Translations under genes and position numbers: made by a program
Source: JBBDST01 sp040904765
Lineage (GTDB): Bacteria > Actinomycetota > Nitriliruptoria > Nitriliruptorales > Nitriliruptoraceae
Reading direction: 5' to 3'
Assembly (NCBI GenBank): GCA_040904765.1
Contig: JBBDST010000026.1
Coordinates: 1 to 64,000 of the forward strand
Length of the DNA stretch: 64,000 nucleotides
Part shown: positions 26,382-36,171 of the stretch, piece by piece
Layout of the letters: every line of letters begins with the position of its first letter
Numbering within the stretch: the first letter of the stretch is position 1
Notes under the pieces: generated by a model
Databases searched by the model: none
Seen by the model: the letters and a program-made list of their open reading frames with translations, nothing else
Told to the model about the DNA's origin: nothing

Positions 26382-27548
26382 ATGTCAACCTATGACCGTG
26401 GTTTCGTAACGACGCCCAATTCGGGGTCGCGACGCAGTGCCATGCTGAGCCCATTGCGTCGGATTGACGGGGTGCTGCTGGCTGCCGTGTTGGCCCTCAC
26501 CGGCATCGGCTTCGTAGCGATCTACTCGTCCAATCTGGTGGCGTTAACGACGCAAGACATATCGCCAACAGTGTTTGTGAACCGGCAACTTCTGGCTTTG
26601 ATGATGGCGTTGATTGTGCTGACAGTCGCAGTCACGTTCGACTATCGAGATATTCGAACGGCCACGCCAGTGCTGTATGTCGCTGCAGTGCTGCTGTTGA
26701 TTGTGACGTTAACGCCGTTAGGCACGGAAATTAGAGGTTCGCAGCGTTGGATCCTGTTGTTTGGGGTGCAGTTGCAGGCAGCAGAGTTTGCCAAAATTGG
26801 GGTGCTGCTGGCTCTTGCGGCCGTGTTTCACGAAGCAAAAGGTCAACCGCGGTTGGCGCATGTAGCCGGGGCCATCGCTGTCACGGTAGTGCCCACAATG
26901 TTGGTGTTTCTTCAACCGGACCTGGGCACATCAATTGTGTTTTTGTGGGTGCTCGCGGTGGCATGTGTGGTCGCCGGAGTGCGGCTACGTGGATTGATCG
27001 CAATGGGGGTCGCAGCGCTGGCAGGAGTTATCGCGGCAGTGCAATTTGGGTTGATTCAGAGTTATCAAATTGGCCGACTCACGGCCTTTTTGAACGCTGA
27101 CGATCCCACCATCGCGCAGAGTGCTGCGTTTCAAACCCGCCAGTCGCTCATTGCCATTGGTTCGGGACAGTTTGCTGGCCGTGGGCTGTTTCAAGGCACC
27201 CAGACATCCTTGTCGTATGTGCCAGACAACCACACCGACTTCATATTTACGGTCATCGGTGAAGAGTTCGGCTTTGTCGGGTCAACGATCGTACTTGGCC
27301 TATTTTTTGTGGTCGTGTGGCGCGGTTTACGGATCGCGATTAATGCCAAAGACGTGTTTGGATCGGTTGTTGCGACCGGTATTGTCGCGATGCTGACACT
27401 GCAGATGTTTGTGAATATTGGCATGACGGTCGGGATCATGCCGGTGACCGGCCTGCCGCTGCCCTTTTTGTCGTACGGCGGCACGTCGCTGATTGCCTGG
27501 TTTGCAATGGTCGGCTTGCTGCTAAATATTCATATGCGGCGGTTTTAA
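26382..27548 (+). CDS. rodA: Peptidoglycan glycosyltransferase RodA
   Basis: SEDS-family polymerase of lipid II working with PBP2. 388 aa with about ten hydrophobic segments; SEDS signatures include 'GSQRWI', 'FLQPDLGTSIVFLWV' (with the essential Asp region) and 'YVPDNHTDFIFTVIGEEFGFVGS', and the C-terminal 'GLPLPFLSYGGTSLIAWFAMVGLLLNI'. ATG 26382 has GAGGGG upstream and lies 12 bp after mrdA. FtsW is a close relative, but the mre-mrdA context indicates RodA. Confidence 0.95.
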   Translation: MSTYDRGFVTTPNSGSRRSAMLSPLRRIDGVLLAAVLALTGIGFVAIYSSNLVALTTQDISPTVFVNRQLLALMMALIVLTVAVTFDYRDIRTATPVLYVAAVLLLIVTLTPLGTEIRGSQRWILLFGVQLQAAEFAKIGVLLALAAVFHEAKGQPRLAHVAGAIAVTVVPTMLVFLQPDLGTSIVFLWVLAVACVVAGVRLRGLIAMGVAALAGVIAAVQFGLIQSYQIGRLTAFLNADDPTIAQSAAFQTRQSLIAIGSGQFAGRGLFQGTQTSLSYVPDNHTDFIFTVIGEEFGFVGSTIVLGLFFVVVWRGLRIAINAKDVFGSVVATGIVAMLTLQMFVNIGMTVGIMPVTGLPLPFLSYGGTSLIAWFAMVGLLLNIHMRRF

Positions 27549-27616
27549 ATCCGCTCGAGAAACGTGTGACGACACTGCTACCTTGACGGGCGTGCTGGTA
27601 AGACGAAAGGTGGCCA

Positions 27617-29677
27617 GTGCTTGGGGTTGCCGTTCCACCGTATGTTCCGCCCATTGCTAACGGAAGTGACCGTGAGCCTTATCGGCGTTGCGGATCTAAG
27701 GCCGATGAACCGCCGTCCTATTTTGCTGCGCTTGATCATGTCCTATTGGACGTCTCAAAACCAGCGCAGTATGTCGGCGGTGAACACAACAGTGTTGTTA
27801 CGCCGTGGGGTAATGCCGAAACCCGGTGGCTCTTGTCGTATCCGGATACGTACGAGATTGGTGAACCCAACCAGGGAATCCAGATCTTGTATGAAATTTT
27901 GAATGAACGCCCGTCGGCGTTGGCCGAACGTTGTTACGCCCCATGGATCGACCTTGAACCGATCATGCGTGAGCGTCACATTCCGGCGTTTTCGCTGGAA
28001 ACCCACCGGCCGTTATGGGCGTTTGACGTGTTTGGTGTGACCTTGCCGCACGAACTTGGCCACACAAATCTGTTGAACTTGTTAGATCTTGGTGGGGTGG
28101 CGTTGCGGGCAGCTGATCGTACGATCGATGATCCGCTGGTCGTTGTCGGCGGGCATGCCGCGTACAACCCTGAGCCGCTCGCCCCATTTATCGACATTGC
28201 TGTGATGGGTGACGGGGAAGAGGTCGTCATCGATCTTGATGAGGCCCTGCTCGCGTTCAAACGTGAACGTGAAGCGGGCCGTGTGGATGGCGACGAGAAA
28301 CAGGCTTTATTGCTGCGTTTGGCACAGATCGAGGGCGTTTATATCCCGGCGTTGTATGCGCCGCGTTACACCGATGATGGTCGTCTGCGCGCAACGGTGC
28401 CGGTCGTCAAAGGTCTTCCCGCTCGTGTGCCCAAACGCACGGTTCAAGACCTTGAAGCGTGGCAGTACCCGCGTAAACAGATCGTTCCGAACACTGAAAC
28501 GGTGCATGAACGGTTCAGTGTCGAAATTTTTCGTGGCTGTACCCGCGGATGCCGGTTCTGTCAGGCCGGCATGATCACTCGTCCCGTTCGTGAACGTCGC
28601 CCTGAAACCGTCCAAAAACTGGTCGAAGAAGGCGTGAAAGACACGGGCTTTAACGAAGTGGGGCTGCTCAGTTTGTCGTCGGCCGACCATTCGGCAATCG
28701 GACCGATCGCACACGATCTTGCGAACACGTTCACGGGCACAACTACGTCGTTGTCGTTGCCGTCGACCCGTGTTGACGCGTTCAATGTTACGTTGGCAAA
28801 CGAACTTGCACGCAATGGCCGTCGTGCCGGACTGACGTTTGCGCCGGAAGCTGGCAGCGAACGGATGCGGGCAGTGATCAATAAGATGGTGTCGGAAGCA
28901 GATCTGTTACGTACAGCAGAACTGGCATTTTCGGAAGGTTGGCGCCACATCAAGCTGTATTTCATGGTGGGCCTTCCAACCGAACAAGACGACGATGTGC
29001 TGGCAATTGCAGCCCTTGGCATCAAAACCTACGAGCTTGCGCGGCGCTATGGCAAAGCCAACAAAGTCACGCTGTCGGTTGGCGGTTTCGTACCCAAACC
29101 ACACACACCGTTTCAGTGGTGTGCGCAAGACTCGCCAGACGAGATTCGGCGGAAGCTGACGATGATCCGTCATGCCATCAAAGAACATCGGGGTTTGACG
29201 TTACGCACCAACGACCCCGACGACGGGGTGATCGAGGGCCTGTTGGCGCGCGGTGACCGGCGTGTCGCCGATGTAGTTCAGCGGGCATGGCAATTAGGTG
29301 CGCGCTTTGATGGCTGGCATGAATGCGACACGCTTCCGCTGTGGATACAAGCACTTGAAGAATGTGGCGTTGACTTGGCGTGGCACTCCTATCGTCAGCG
29401 GAACAACAAAGAAGCCTTACCGTGGGATCATCTAGACAGCGGTCTTGAAGTCAGCTGGTTGTGGGAAGACTGGCAAGATGCCCAAAAAGACCAGCAGTTG
29501 GACGACTGTCGCTGGTCGCCGTGTTACGACTGTGGTGTCTGCCCGGGATTGTCGATAGAACATGACACCGGCTACACCGGCGGGTTCTCCCTGCCTGTCA
29601 TGCCTTCCACCCTAGGTGGACGTAGTGATCTTCCGGTCACCGCGGAACGCTACGCCCAGCAAACACCGTTGGTTTAG
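27617..29677 (+). CDS. TIGR03960-type radical SAM protein
   Basis: 686 aa iron-sulphur enzyme with the Cys cluster 'CTRGCRFC' (C-X3-C-X2-C) at roughly residue 313-320, preceded by an N-terminal B12-binding-like region with 'DLGGVALRAADRTIDDPLVVVGG' and followed by 'PEAGSERMRAVINKMV'. A second Cys set near the C-terminus ('CRWSPCYDCGVCPG') may hold another cluster. The arrangement and the neighbour of DUF2344 match the TIGR03960/TIGR03936 pair, conserved in actinobacteria and clostridia and often located next to RNase E/G and rplU. The reaction is unknown. GTG 27617 follows AAAGGTGG. Confidence 0.93.
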   Translation: MLGVAVPPYVPPIANGSDREPYRRCGSKADEPPSYFAALDHVLLDVSKPAQYVGGEHNSVVTPWGNAETRWLLSYPDTYEIGEPNQGIQILYEILNERPSALAERCYAPWIDLEPIMRERHIPAFSLETHRPLWAFDVFGVTLPHELGHTNLLNLLDLGGVALRAADRTIDDPLVVVGGHAAYNPEPLAPFIDIAVMGDGEEVVIDLDEALLAFKREREAGRVDGDEKQALLLRLAQIEGVYIPALYAPRYTDDGRLRATVPVVKGLPARVPKRTVQDLEAWQYPRKQIVPNTETVHERFSVEIFRGCTRGCRFCQAGMITRPVRERRPETVQKLVEEGVKDTGFNEVGLLSLSSADHSAIGPIAHDLANTFTGTTTSLSLPSTRVDAFNVTLANELARNGRRAGLTFAPEAGSERMRAVINKMVSEADLLRTAELAFSEGWRHIKLYFMVGLPTEQDDDVLAIAALGIKTYELARRYGKANKVTLSVGGFVPKPHTPFQWCAQDSPDEIRRKLTMIRHAIKEHRGLTLRTNDPDDGVIEGLLARGDRRVADVVQRAWQLGARFDGWHECDTLPLWIQALEECGVDLAWHSYRQRNNKEALPWDHLDSGLEVSWLWEDWQDAQKDQQLDDCRWSPCYDCGVCPGLSIEHDTGYTGGFSLPVMPSTLGGRSDLPVTAERYAQQTPLV

Positions 29678-29687
29678 GGGCAGATAC

Positions 29688-30431
29688 GTGGTGCGCTACC
29701 GGATCCGCTGGACGAAACGTGGACGTTCACGTTTCATTTCGGCCCGTGATTTAACGGCCGTGTGGGAACGTGCGTTGCGTCGTGCTGATGCCCCGATCGC
29801 ATATTCGGAAGGATTTACCCCGCACGCCAAAGTGTCGTTTCCTGACGCGTTAGCGGTCGGTGTGGAATCAAGTGGCGAATATGCCGAACTGACGTTTGCC
29901 ACCAGCATCGATGCCGCTGCAACGTTCACTGCATTATCGCGTCATTTACCTGACGGGATGGAAATCGTGACGTTTGTGGCAGTGCCTGACGGGGCCAAAA
30001 AACTGGCGTCGATGTTGCCAGCCACTTTGTGGCAACTGTTGTGGGTGGCACCTGACGCCGCTGCTGTTGCGGATGTGCTGACGTCACGCTGTGACGAATT
30101 GCTTGCCGCAGACGAATATTTTGCTGTACGACAACGACCTTCTGGGTCAAAGACCATCGATGTGCGTCCCGCAACGCTTACACTGGTCGTTAAGGCGCAG
30201 TCAACTGACGACGCAACGTTGACGCGTACCATTTTGCATGCAGTGCTCAAAAATGATGGCAACTCAGTGAGACCACACGATCTTTTCTCCGCGCTAAATC
30301 GCGCTGACATTGCTGCGCCACACCGCATCTTGCGGGTGGTGCAAGGCGCACCTGACGTTGACGGTGTGCGTGATGCGCTCAGCGGTGAGATCGTGCCACT
30401 GATTGATCCATGTGATGTTGAGGCTGCCTAA
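29688..30431 (+). CDS. TIGR03936/DUF2344 family protein
   Basis: 247 aa partner of the preceding radical SAM enzyme. The N-terminus 'VRYRIRWTKRGRSRFISARDLTAVWERALRRADAPIAYSEGFTPHAKVSFPDAL' is the family signature. No catalytic residues are known. GTG 29688 is preceded by AGGGGC and lies 10 bp after the previous stop; the longer frame from 29616 is inside the radical SAM gene. In some phyla the two are one fused protein, which supports a joint function in RNA or protein modification; this is inference. Confidence 0.93.
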   Translation: MVRYRIRWTKRGRSRFISARDLTAVWERALRRADAPIAYSEGFTPHAKVSFPDALAVGVESSGEYAELTFATSIDAAATFTALSRHLPDGMEIVTFVAVPDGAKKLASMLPATLWQLLWVAPDAAAVADVLTSRCDELLAADEYFAVRQRPSGSKTIDVRPATLTLVVKAQSTDDATLTRTILHAVLKNDGNSVRPHDLFSALNRADIAAPHRILRVVQGAPDVDGVRDALSGEIVPLIDPCDVEAA

Positions 30432-30447
30432 CCGATCGAGCCCACAC

Positions 30448-32385
30448 GTGAACGAACGCCGCCGCACCCGCGAACGACTGGTGCCTACTGAAACCGCAAC
30501 TTCTCCACCGGTAACCAACGACCCTCCAAAACGTAAATCGGTGCTGTCGCGCCGAGCACGCCGCAACGCTGACACGCAACCGGACACAGCGCCAACGCTT
30601 GCTGCCAACGACCGTGTGCCCGCTGAAACCCGCACACGCCGTCGCGGGCAAACCCGTGACGCAGCCACTAAAACAGCGTCGCAGGCAAACAACACGAAAA
30701 CGTCAACGGCGCAACGTGACAAGCCTGCGAAAACACCGTCAGCCGCTAACGGCAGATCCGAATCAGACCGGACGAAACCGGCCGCAAAAGCGTCCTCTGC
30801 TCCTGCGGCCAGCCGGCAACGCTCGGCCGCCCGCAGCGGGCAAGAGACAAAAAATCGCGACAGCATCCAACGCCCCAAAACGCAAGATCATGACGATGAG
30901 CAGGATCATGATGCAGCTGTGTCCGCTGCAATCGCGAAGTCGGGTACACGGCGCAGCGCCAAACAGGGATCTGGCGGCAAAGCCCAAGGCCGCAGTTCGG
31001 CACGTCCCGGTGGGATCTCTGAAGAGATGCGCCGGTCGCTCGTCGATGGCCCGCCGCGAGTGATGCTCGTCACTGCACGGCATGACCGCACCCAGATTGC
31101 CGTGATGGAAGACCGCTCACTCGTCGAACATTATGTGACGCGGCATGAGGACGTCACGTATGTCGGCAACATCTATATGGCGCGAGTCCAAAACGTGCTG
31201 CCTGGTATGGAAGCCGCGTTTTTGGATATCGGTAAAGGCCGCAACGGTGTGCTGTATGCCGGCGAAGTGCTGTATGACGAACTAGACCTTGAGGAAGGTG
31301 CCGACGAACGCATTGAAAATGTGATGAAGCCCGGCCAGACGATGCTGGTCCAAGTCACGAAAGATCCGATGGGAACCAAAGGCCCGCGGTTGACGATGCG
31401 TTTGTCGCTTGCCGGCCGCTATCTGGTGCTGGCGCCAAACTCGGACTTGTTTGGAATTTCGCGCAAACTCACCGACAAGGAACGCGACCGGCTACGTCGA
31501 ATCGTCAAGTCAGTGCGACCTGATGGCCATGGTGTGATTGTGCGTACCGCAGCTGAAGGAGCTACCGAAGAACAGCTTGCGGCTGACATTGCCCGTTTGA
31601 TCGCCAAGTGGGATCGGGTCGCGGCACAAGCTGCCAACGCAAAGGCCTTGACAGCGGTGTATGAAGAACCGCCGCTGGTGGTGAAAGTGATCCGTGACAT
31701 TTTTGGACCTGAATATGAACGGCTGATCGTTGATGATGCCACGTTGTTCACCCAGATTAAAGAGTATCTGGAAGAAGTCGCGCCTGATCTGATGGACAAA
31801 ATTGAACTGTATGGCGCGGTCTCACAGGCCACCGAAGCTGCTGAGGCTGACGACAGTGCTGAAACGAAAACAGCCGAAACGGTGAAGGCAGCGCCCGATA
31901 CGTCAAGTCGCGTGTCGCTGTTTGACGCCTACAGCATCACCGACCAGTTGCGGAAGGCGATGAGTCGAAAAGTATGGCTTCCTTCCGGCGGCTATCTGAT
32001 CATTGAAACAACGGAAGCGATGAAGGTTATTGACGTGAACACGGGCAAGTTCACCGGTGACCGTGCCAACAACCTTGAAGAAGTCGTGTTGAAAACGAAT
32101 CTTGAAGCAGCCGATGAGATTGTGCGTCAGCTACGCCTGCGCGACATTGGCGGCATCATCGTGATCGACTTCATCGACATGTTGTTGAAAGCGAACCAAG
32201 ATCAGGTGGTGCGCCGTCTGAAACGTGAACTGCTGCGCGACCGGACTAAAACCCGCGTGTCGGAAGTGTCGCGACTTGGTTTGGTGCAGATGACCCGCAA
32301 AAACGTCAGTCAAGGGCTGATCGAGTCGTTCAGCCACACCTGTGAGGCGTGTGAAGGTCGCGGCGTCATCTCCGAAATCGAGTGA
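30448..32385 (+). CDS. rng: Ribonuclease E/G family endoribonuclease
   Basis: 645 aa from GTG 30448. The first 200 residues are basic, Thr/Ala/Lys-rich and disordered-looking. The S1 domain is at about 225-310 ('GNIYMARVQNVLPGMEAAFLDIGKGRNGVLYAGEV'), followed by the RNase H-like and DNase I-like subdomains with the Mg2+-binding acidic residues in 'MKVIDVNTGKFTGDR' and 'GGIIVIDFIDM', and a Zn-link Cys pair near the C-terminus ('CEACEGRGV'). The C-terminal RNase E scaffold is absent, so it is G-like in layout, with an N-terminal extension as in actinobacterial RNase E. Stop and next start overlap as TGATG. Confidence 0.93.
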   Translation: MNERRRTRERLVPTETATSPPVTNDPPKRKSVLSRRARRNADTQPDTAPTLAANDRVPAETRTRRRGQTRDAATKTASQANNTKTSTAQRDKPAKTPSAANGRSESDRTKPAAKASSAPAASRQRSAARSGQETKNRDSIQRPKTQDHDDEQDHDAAVSAAIAKSGTRRSAKQGSGGKAQGRSSARPGGISEEMRRSLVDGPPRVMLVTARHDRTQIAVMEDRSLVEHYVTRHEDVTYVGNIYMARVQNVLPGMEAAFLDIGKGRNGVLYAGEVLYDELDLEEGADERIENVMKPGQTMLVQVTKDPMGTKGPRLTMRLSLAGRYLVLAPNSDLFGISRKLTDKERDRLRRIVKSVRPDGHGVIVRTAAEGATEEQLAADIARLIAKWDRVAAQAANAKALTAVYEEPPLVVKVIRDIFGPEYERLIVDDATLFTQIKEYLEEVAPDLMDKIELYGAVSQATEAAEADDSAETKTAETVKAAPDTSSRVSLFDAYSITDQLRKAMSRKVWLPSGGYLIIETTEAMKVIDVNTGKFTGDRANNLEEVVLKTNLEAADEIVRQLRLRDIGGIIVIDFIDMLLKANQDQVVRRLKRELLRDRTKTRVSEVSRLGLVQMTRKNVSQGLIESFSHTCEACEGRGVISEIE

Positions 32386-34193
32386 TGTCGCCTGATCGTC
32401 CACGCCCTCATGGGCGCTCGCCGGCACTGGCCGTACTGGCTGCCACCTGGCAGGGAGCTGCGCGTGAACTAAACCTTGGCAGCGTGGCAGGTTTTGTTTA
32501 TGCGGGCGCGACCATTGGCGCATCGGTGCTGCTTGGCTGGGTTACCGATGAAGTGATTCTGCCGGTTGTACGTGACGGTGAACCGGTCAGCATGTTGCCA
32601 CTGGCCGTAACCCTCATTCTTGCCGTCGGCGGGTTTAAAGCAGCCGGTGTTGCGGGCAGGCGACTGGGTGCGTTTATGGCGCAGTACCGGCTGCAGGCGC
32701 TGTTTCGACGCCGGCTTACTCGCCACTATCAGTCGTTTCCGCTGCTAAGCGAACGGCTTTCAACCGGCCGTCTGCTCGCAACGGCTGGTACTGACGTTGA
32801 AGCAGCCGTCTTTTTGGCAACGCCGCTGCCCATGGCGGTTGGTGCCGTCTTTTTGCTGGTGGGAACGACTGTGCTGCTGGTGGTCACCGACGTGCTGCTT
32901 GCCGCAGTGAGCCTCATCGTGTGGCCGGTGTTGGCCTTTGCGAACCACTGGTATCAGTCACGCATGCGCGTATTGGCCGCCCAAGCTCAAGAGGCACGCG
33001 GCGAGGTGTCACACATCGCACATGAATCGTTTGATGCGGCGTTGCTGGTGACCGCGTTTGGGCTGGCTGATGAAGAAATCGAACGGTTCACCGCCGCATC
33101 TGAACGGTTGAAACGGCGACTGATTGCTGTTGGGCGACTCCGTGCAATATTTGACCCCTTTATCGAAGCGTTGCCGGCAATAGGCATCCTGATTGTGATT
33201 GCAGTCGGTGCCTTGCGGGTCCGTGACGGGGTGCTTTCAGTGGGTGACCTGGTGATCTTTGCCTACTTGTTTCGTTTGTTGGCTATGCCGATGCGGGTGA
33301 TGGGCTGGATGCTTGGTGAGTGGCCTCGTGCGATCGCAGGCTATATCCGTGTGCGGGCACTGTTACGGCCTGTCGCAGCAACCCAAACGGCCCGCAGTTA
33401 CGTGGCAGGAACCGGTCCGGCCGATCTGACGTTGACTGCGGTGGCGTTGCAGTATCCCGTTGAGCGTCACCGAGACGATGCTGTGGCGATGGCCGGCGGG
33501 GTCACCGAGGTGACGTTGACCGTCAAGCCAGGCACGATGACGGTGCTTACCGGTCCGACCGGGTCGGGGAAATCGACGGTGGCATGGTTGGCGTCAGGAC
33601 TTGTCCGGCCAACTGCGGGGACAGTGTTGTTTGATGGGGTCGATTTAGCGTCACTAAGTGATGAGGATCGTGCCGACCAGGTCGCGGTCGCATTTCAGGA
33701 TCCGTTCGTGTTTGACTTGAGCGTGTTTGACAATATTGCACTGGGGCGTGACGTGTCAGTCGCTCAGGTGCGATGGGCGGCAACCATCGCGCAGGCTGAC
33801 GGCTTTATTGCCGCGTTGCCCGACGGCTATGACACGGTGCTTGGCGAACGTGGTTCATCGCTTTCGGGCGGGCAACGGCAGCGCATCGCGCTGGCACGCG
33901 CGCTTGTCACCCGTCCGCGGCTGCTGGTGCTTGACGACGCGACCGCATCGGTTGACGTTGATGTGGAGGCTCTGATTCTTGATGCCTTGCAGGCGCTTGG
34001 TATCACGACGTTACTTATCACCTCGCGTGTGCGAGCGTTACGTTCTGCTGATCAGGTTGTCGTGTTAGCGGACGGTCAGGTGATTGATCGCGGTACTCAT
34101 GACGAACTACGCGAGCGCTGTGGGGTGTATGAGGCGCTGGTGATGGCGTACGTGTTAGACGGCGCGTCAACGATCCGACATGACGATGGCTAG
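32385..34193 (+). CDS. ABC exporter half, degenerate ATPase site
   Basis: 602 aa type IV ABC half-transporter: about six transmembrane helices in residues 30-310, then a nucleotide-binding domain. Walker A 'GPTGSGKST' and signature 'LSGGQRQ' are intact, but the Walker B catalytic Glu is Asp ('LLVLDDATASVD') and the switch His is Ser ('LITSR'). Such changes mark the degenerate site of heterodimeric exporters (TM287/288 and BmrCD are known examples). It overlaps the rng stop (TGATG) and the next ABC gene, so the two halves are made together. Substrate unknown; lipid, peptide or drug are possible. Confidence 0.9.
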   Translation: MSPDRPRPHGRSPALAVLAATWQGAARELNLGSVAGFVYAGATIGASVLLGWVTDEVILPVVRDGEPVSMLPLAVTLILAVGGFKAAGVAGRRLGAFMAQYRLQALFRRRLTRHYQSFPLLSERLSTGRLLATAGTDVEAAVFLATPLPMAVGAVFLLVGTTVLLVVTDVLLAAVSLIVWPVLAFANHWYQSRMRVLAAQAQEARGEVSHIAHESFDAALLVTAFGLADEEIERFTAASERLKRRLIAVGRLRAIFDPFIEALPAIGILIVIAVGALRVRDGVLSVGDLVIFAYLFRLLAMPMRVMGWMLGEWPRAIAGYIRVRALLRPVAATQTARSYVAGTGPADLTLTAVALQYPVERHRDDAVAMAGGVTEVTLTVKPGTMTVLTGPTGSGKSTVAWLASGLVRPTAGTVLFDGVDLASLSDEDRADQVAVAFQDPFVFDLSVFDNIALGRDVSVAQVRWAATIAQADGFIAALPDGYDTVLGERGSSLSGGQRQRIALARALVTRPRLLVLDDATASVDVDVEALILDALQALGITTLLITSRVRALRSADQVVVLADGQVIDRGTHDELRERCGVYEALVMAYVLDGASTIRHDDG

Positions 34194-35958
34194 ACCGTCG
34201 AGCCAGTTACCTGTCCGTGCTACTGCCGTGTTGGCAGGAGGTCTTCGGGCCGTACCAAACCTTGGCAAAGGTCTTGGGTTGACCGGCTTGCTTGCGGTGA
34301 TCGCCACCAGCGGCCGAGTGGTGGTCCCGATCGCTATCCAGCAGATTATCGATCGGGGTTTGCGGGCTGACCGGATCGATGTGGGTTACATCCGTACCGT
34401 CATCATGTTTGCCGCCGTTGCGCTCGTGGTTACGGCACTGACGTCACGGATGATGCATGTGCGTCTCACGGTCACGCTCGAAACAGCACTGTCGGTGTTG
34501 CGGGTGAAAGCATTCGCACAGATTCACCAGCTGTCTCCGTTGCAACGTGCTGAAGAACGGCGCGGCAATTTGGTGTCGCGAGTCACAAGCGATGTTGACG
34601 AGATGAGCAAATTCATGGCTTGGGCCGGGTTGAACCTGTTCACCGCCACGATCCAGCTGGTTGTTGCCAGTGTGGTGATGCTGGCGTATTCGTGGCGTCT
34701 TGCACTGGTCGTGTTTGTCGTGTTCATCCCGTTTGTGGCGTTGGCGCGCCGTTTTCAACAGCGTCTCATCACTGTGCATTATCAGGTGCGTCAGCGGCTT
34801 GGGGCTGTCTTCACCACGATCAGTGAAATGTTGGCGGGTGCGGCAGTGCTCCGCACGTCTGGTAGCCGTGTCATGATGCAACAGCGGGTCGATGATGCGA
34901 TCGATCTGCACCGCAGCACAGCAGTGAAAGCGGGCACGTTAACGGCAACGTTTTCCGGGTTGGGTGAAATGTTTGCTGCCGCGGCAACCACAGCGGTGAT
35001 CAGTGTCGGGCTACTGATGGGTGGCGGCACGGTCACGGCCGGCACGCTGGTGGCGTTTTTGTTTCTGATCACCTTGTTTGTTGAACCGGTTGTGCTTGCT
35101 GCCGAGGTGGTGAACGAAGGACAGACCGCTGTTGCCGGGTTGCGTCGTGTCCTTGACGTGTTGGATGACGAACCGGCGATTGTTGATCCAGGTGATGATG
35201 CTGTCGTGGTGCCCGCTGGGCCGCTGGCAGTGAACTGTGACCAGGTGACGTTTCGCTATCCCAATACTGACGTTGATGCGTTGCAAGCGGTGACGCTTGG
35301 ACTTGAACCTGGCGAGCGGGTCGCCATCGTTGGTGAAACCGGTTCGGGTAAGTCGACGTTTGTGAAGTTGCTGGCACGGTTTGCCGATCCGACGGCAGGC
35401 AGCATTACGCTCTCAGGTGTGCCGGTCCAACAGATTGCGTTTCGTCAGTTGCGTCGCCGGGTCGTGTTTCTCCCACAGGAAGACACGTTGTTTGCGGCAA
35501 CGGTGGCCGAAAATGTGCGGATTGCGCGCCGTGAAGCAACCGACGCTGACGTTTACGGTGCGTTTGAAACGCTAGGGTTAACGGCGTTCGTTGACGGGCT
35601 GCCACACGGTATTTTAACGCCGGTGGGGGAGCGTGGCGCGGCGCTTTCTGCTGGAGAACGCCAACTGGTTGCGTTGGCGCGGGCGGCGTTAGCCGACCCG
35701 GACCTGTTGATTTTGGATGAATCAACGTCTGCGCTTGACCCTGCGACCGATGCGGCAATCGGTATGGCTGTGGCCCGGCTGCTGGCTGGACGGACCGCCC
35801 TGATCGTCGCCCACCGGCTTGCCACAGCTGAACGGGCTGACCGTATATTGGTGTTTGCAGCCGGAGAATTACGTGAAGCTGGGGATCATCAAACGCTGGT
35901 GACAGCAAACGGTCTGTATGCCACGATGCACCGCACTTGGCTCGCCGGCCAGGTGTAA
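34180..35958 (+). CDS. ABC exporter half, canonical ATPase site
   Basis: 592 aa, six transmembrane helices (about 35-325) and an NBD with Walker A 'GETGSGKST', Q-loop 'LPQEDTLF', signature 'LSAGERQ', Walker B with Glu ('LLILDESTSALD') and switch His ('IVAHRLAT'). Its intact catalytic residues complement the degenerate upstream half. The signature has A for the usual G (LSAGE rather than LSGGQ), a mild deviation. It overlaps the previous gene by 14 nt. ATG 34186 is an alternative start. The pair is inserted between rng and rplU, which are usually neighbours. Confidence 0.92.
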   Translation: MTMARPSSQLPVRATAVLAGGLRAVPNLGKGLGLTGLLAVIATSGRVVVPIAIQQIIDRGLRADRIDVGYIRTVIMFAAVALVVTALTSRMMHVRLTVTLETALSVLRVKAFAQIHQLSPLQRAEERRGNLVSRVTSDVDEMSKFMAWAGLNLFTATIQLVVASVVMLAYSWRLALVVFVVFIPFVALARRFQQRLITVHYQVRQRLGAVFTTISEMLAGAAVLRTSGSRVMMQQRVDDAIDLHRSTAVKAGTLTATFSGLGEMFAAAATTAVISVGLLMGGGTVTAGTLVAFLFLITLFVEPVVLAAEVVNEGQTAVAGLRRVLDVLDDEPAIVDPGDDAVVVPAGPLAVNCDQVTFRYPNTDVDALQAVTLGLEPGERVAIVGETGSGKSTFVKLLARFADPTAGSITLSGVPVQQIAFRQLRRRVVFLPQEDTLFAATVAENVRIARREATDADVYGAFETLGLTAFVDGLPHGILTPVGERGAALSAGERQLVALARAALADPDLLILDESTSALDPATDAAIGMAVARLLAGRTALIVAHRLATAERADRILVFAAGELREAGDHQTLVTANGLYATMHRTWLAGQV

Positions 35959-35982
35959 CTGGCACAAAAAAATGTGGTCCGG

Positions 35983-36012
35983 TTGACCATGTGCATACTG
36001 GAGCGGTACGCT
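35983..36012 (+). promoter_or_regulatory. Candidate sigma-70-type promoter for rplU
   Basis: TTGACC (35983-35988) and TACGCT (36007-36012) are separated by 18 nt. Transcription would start near 36019, leaving a leader of about 150 nt before rplU. Within it GCACCC and GGGTGC (about 36022-36041) can form a small hairpin, which might serve ribosomal-protein feedback, though no known L21 leader was recognised. Confidence 0.45.
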
Positions 36013-36171
36013 GCGCAACGATGCACCCGATACCGTGGGTGCTAGTGCAGTTTCATCCATGCGTGATTGTGCTGTATCGCCGTGACGCGCAGCCTCACGC
36101 GGTATGCATGTGTATCGTCAAGTTATGGGCACGCGCAGCGAGTGATGGAACTGTCTAGACAGGAGTGAGAC

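Noticed and set aside
30448..31020. Basic N-terminal extension of the RNase E/G protein as a separate gene
   Set aside because: It is in frame with the S1 domain and similar disordered extensions occur in actinobacterial RNase E.
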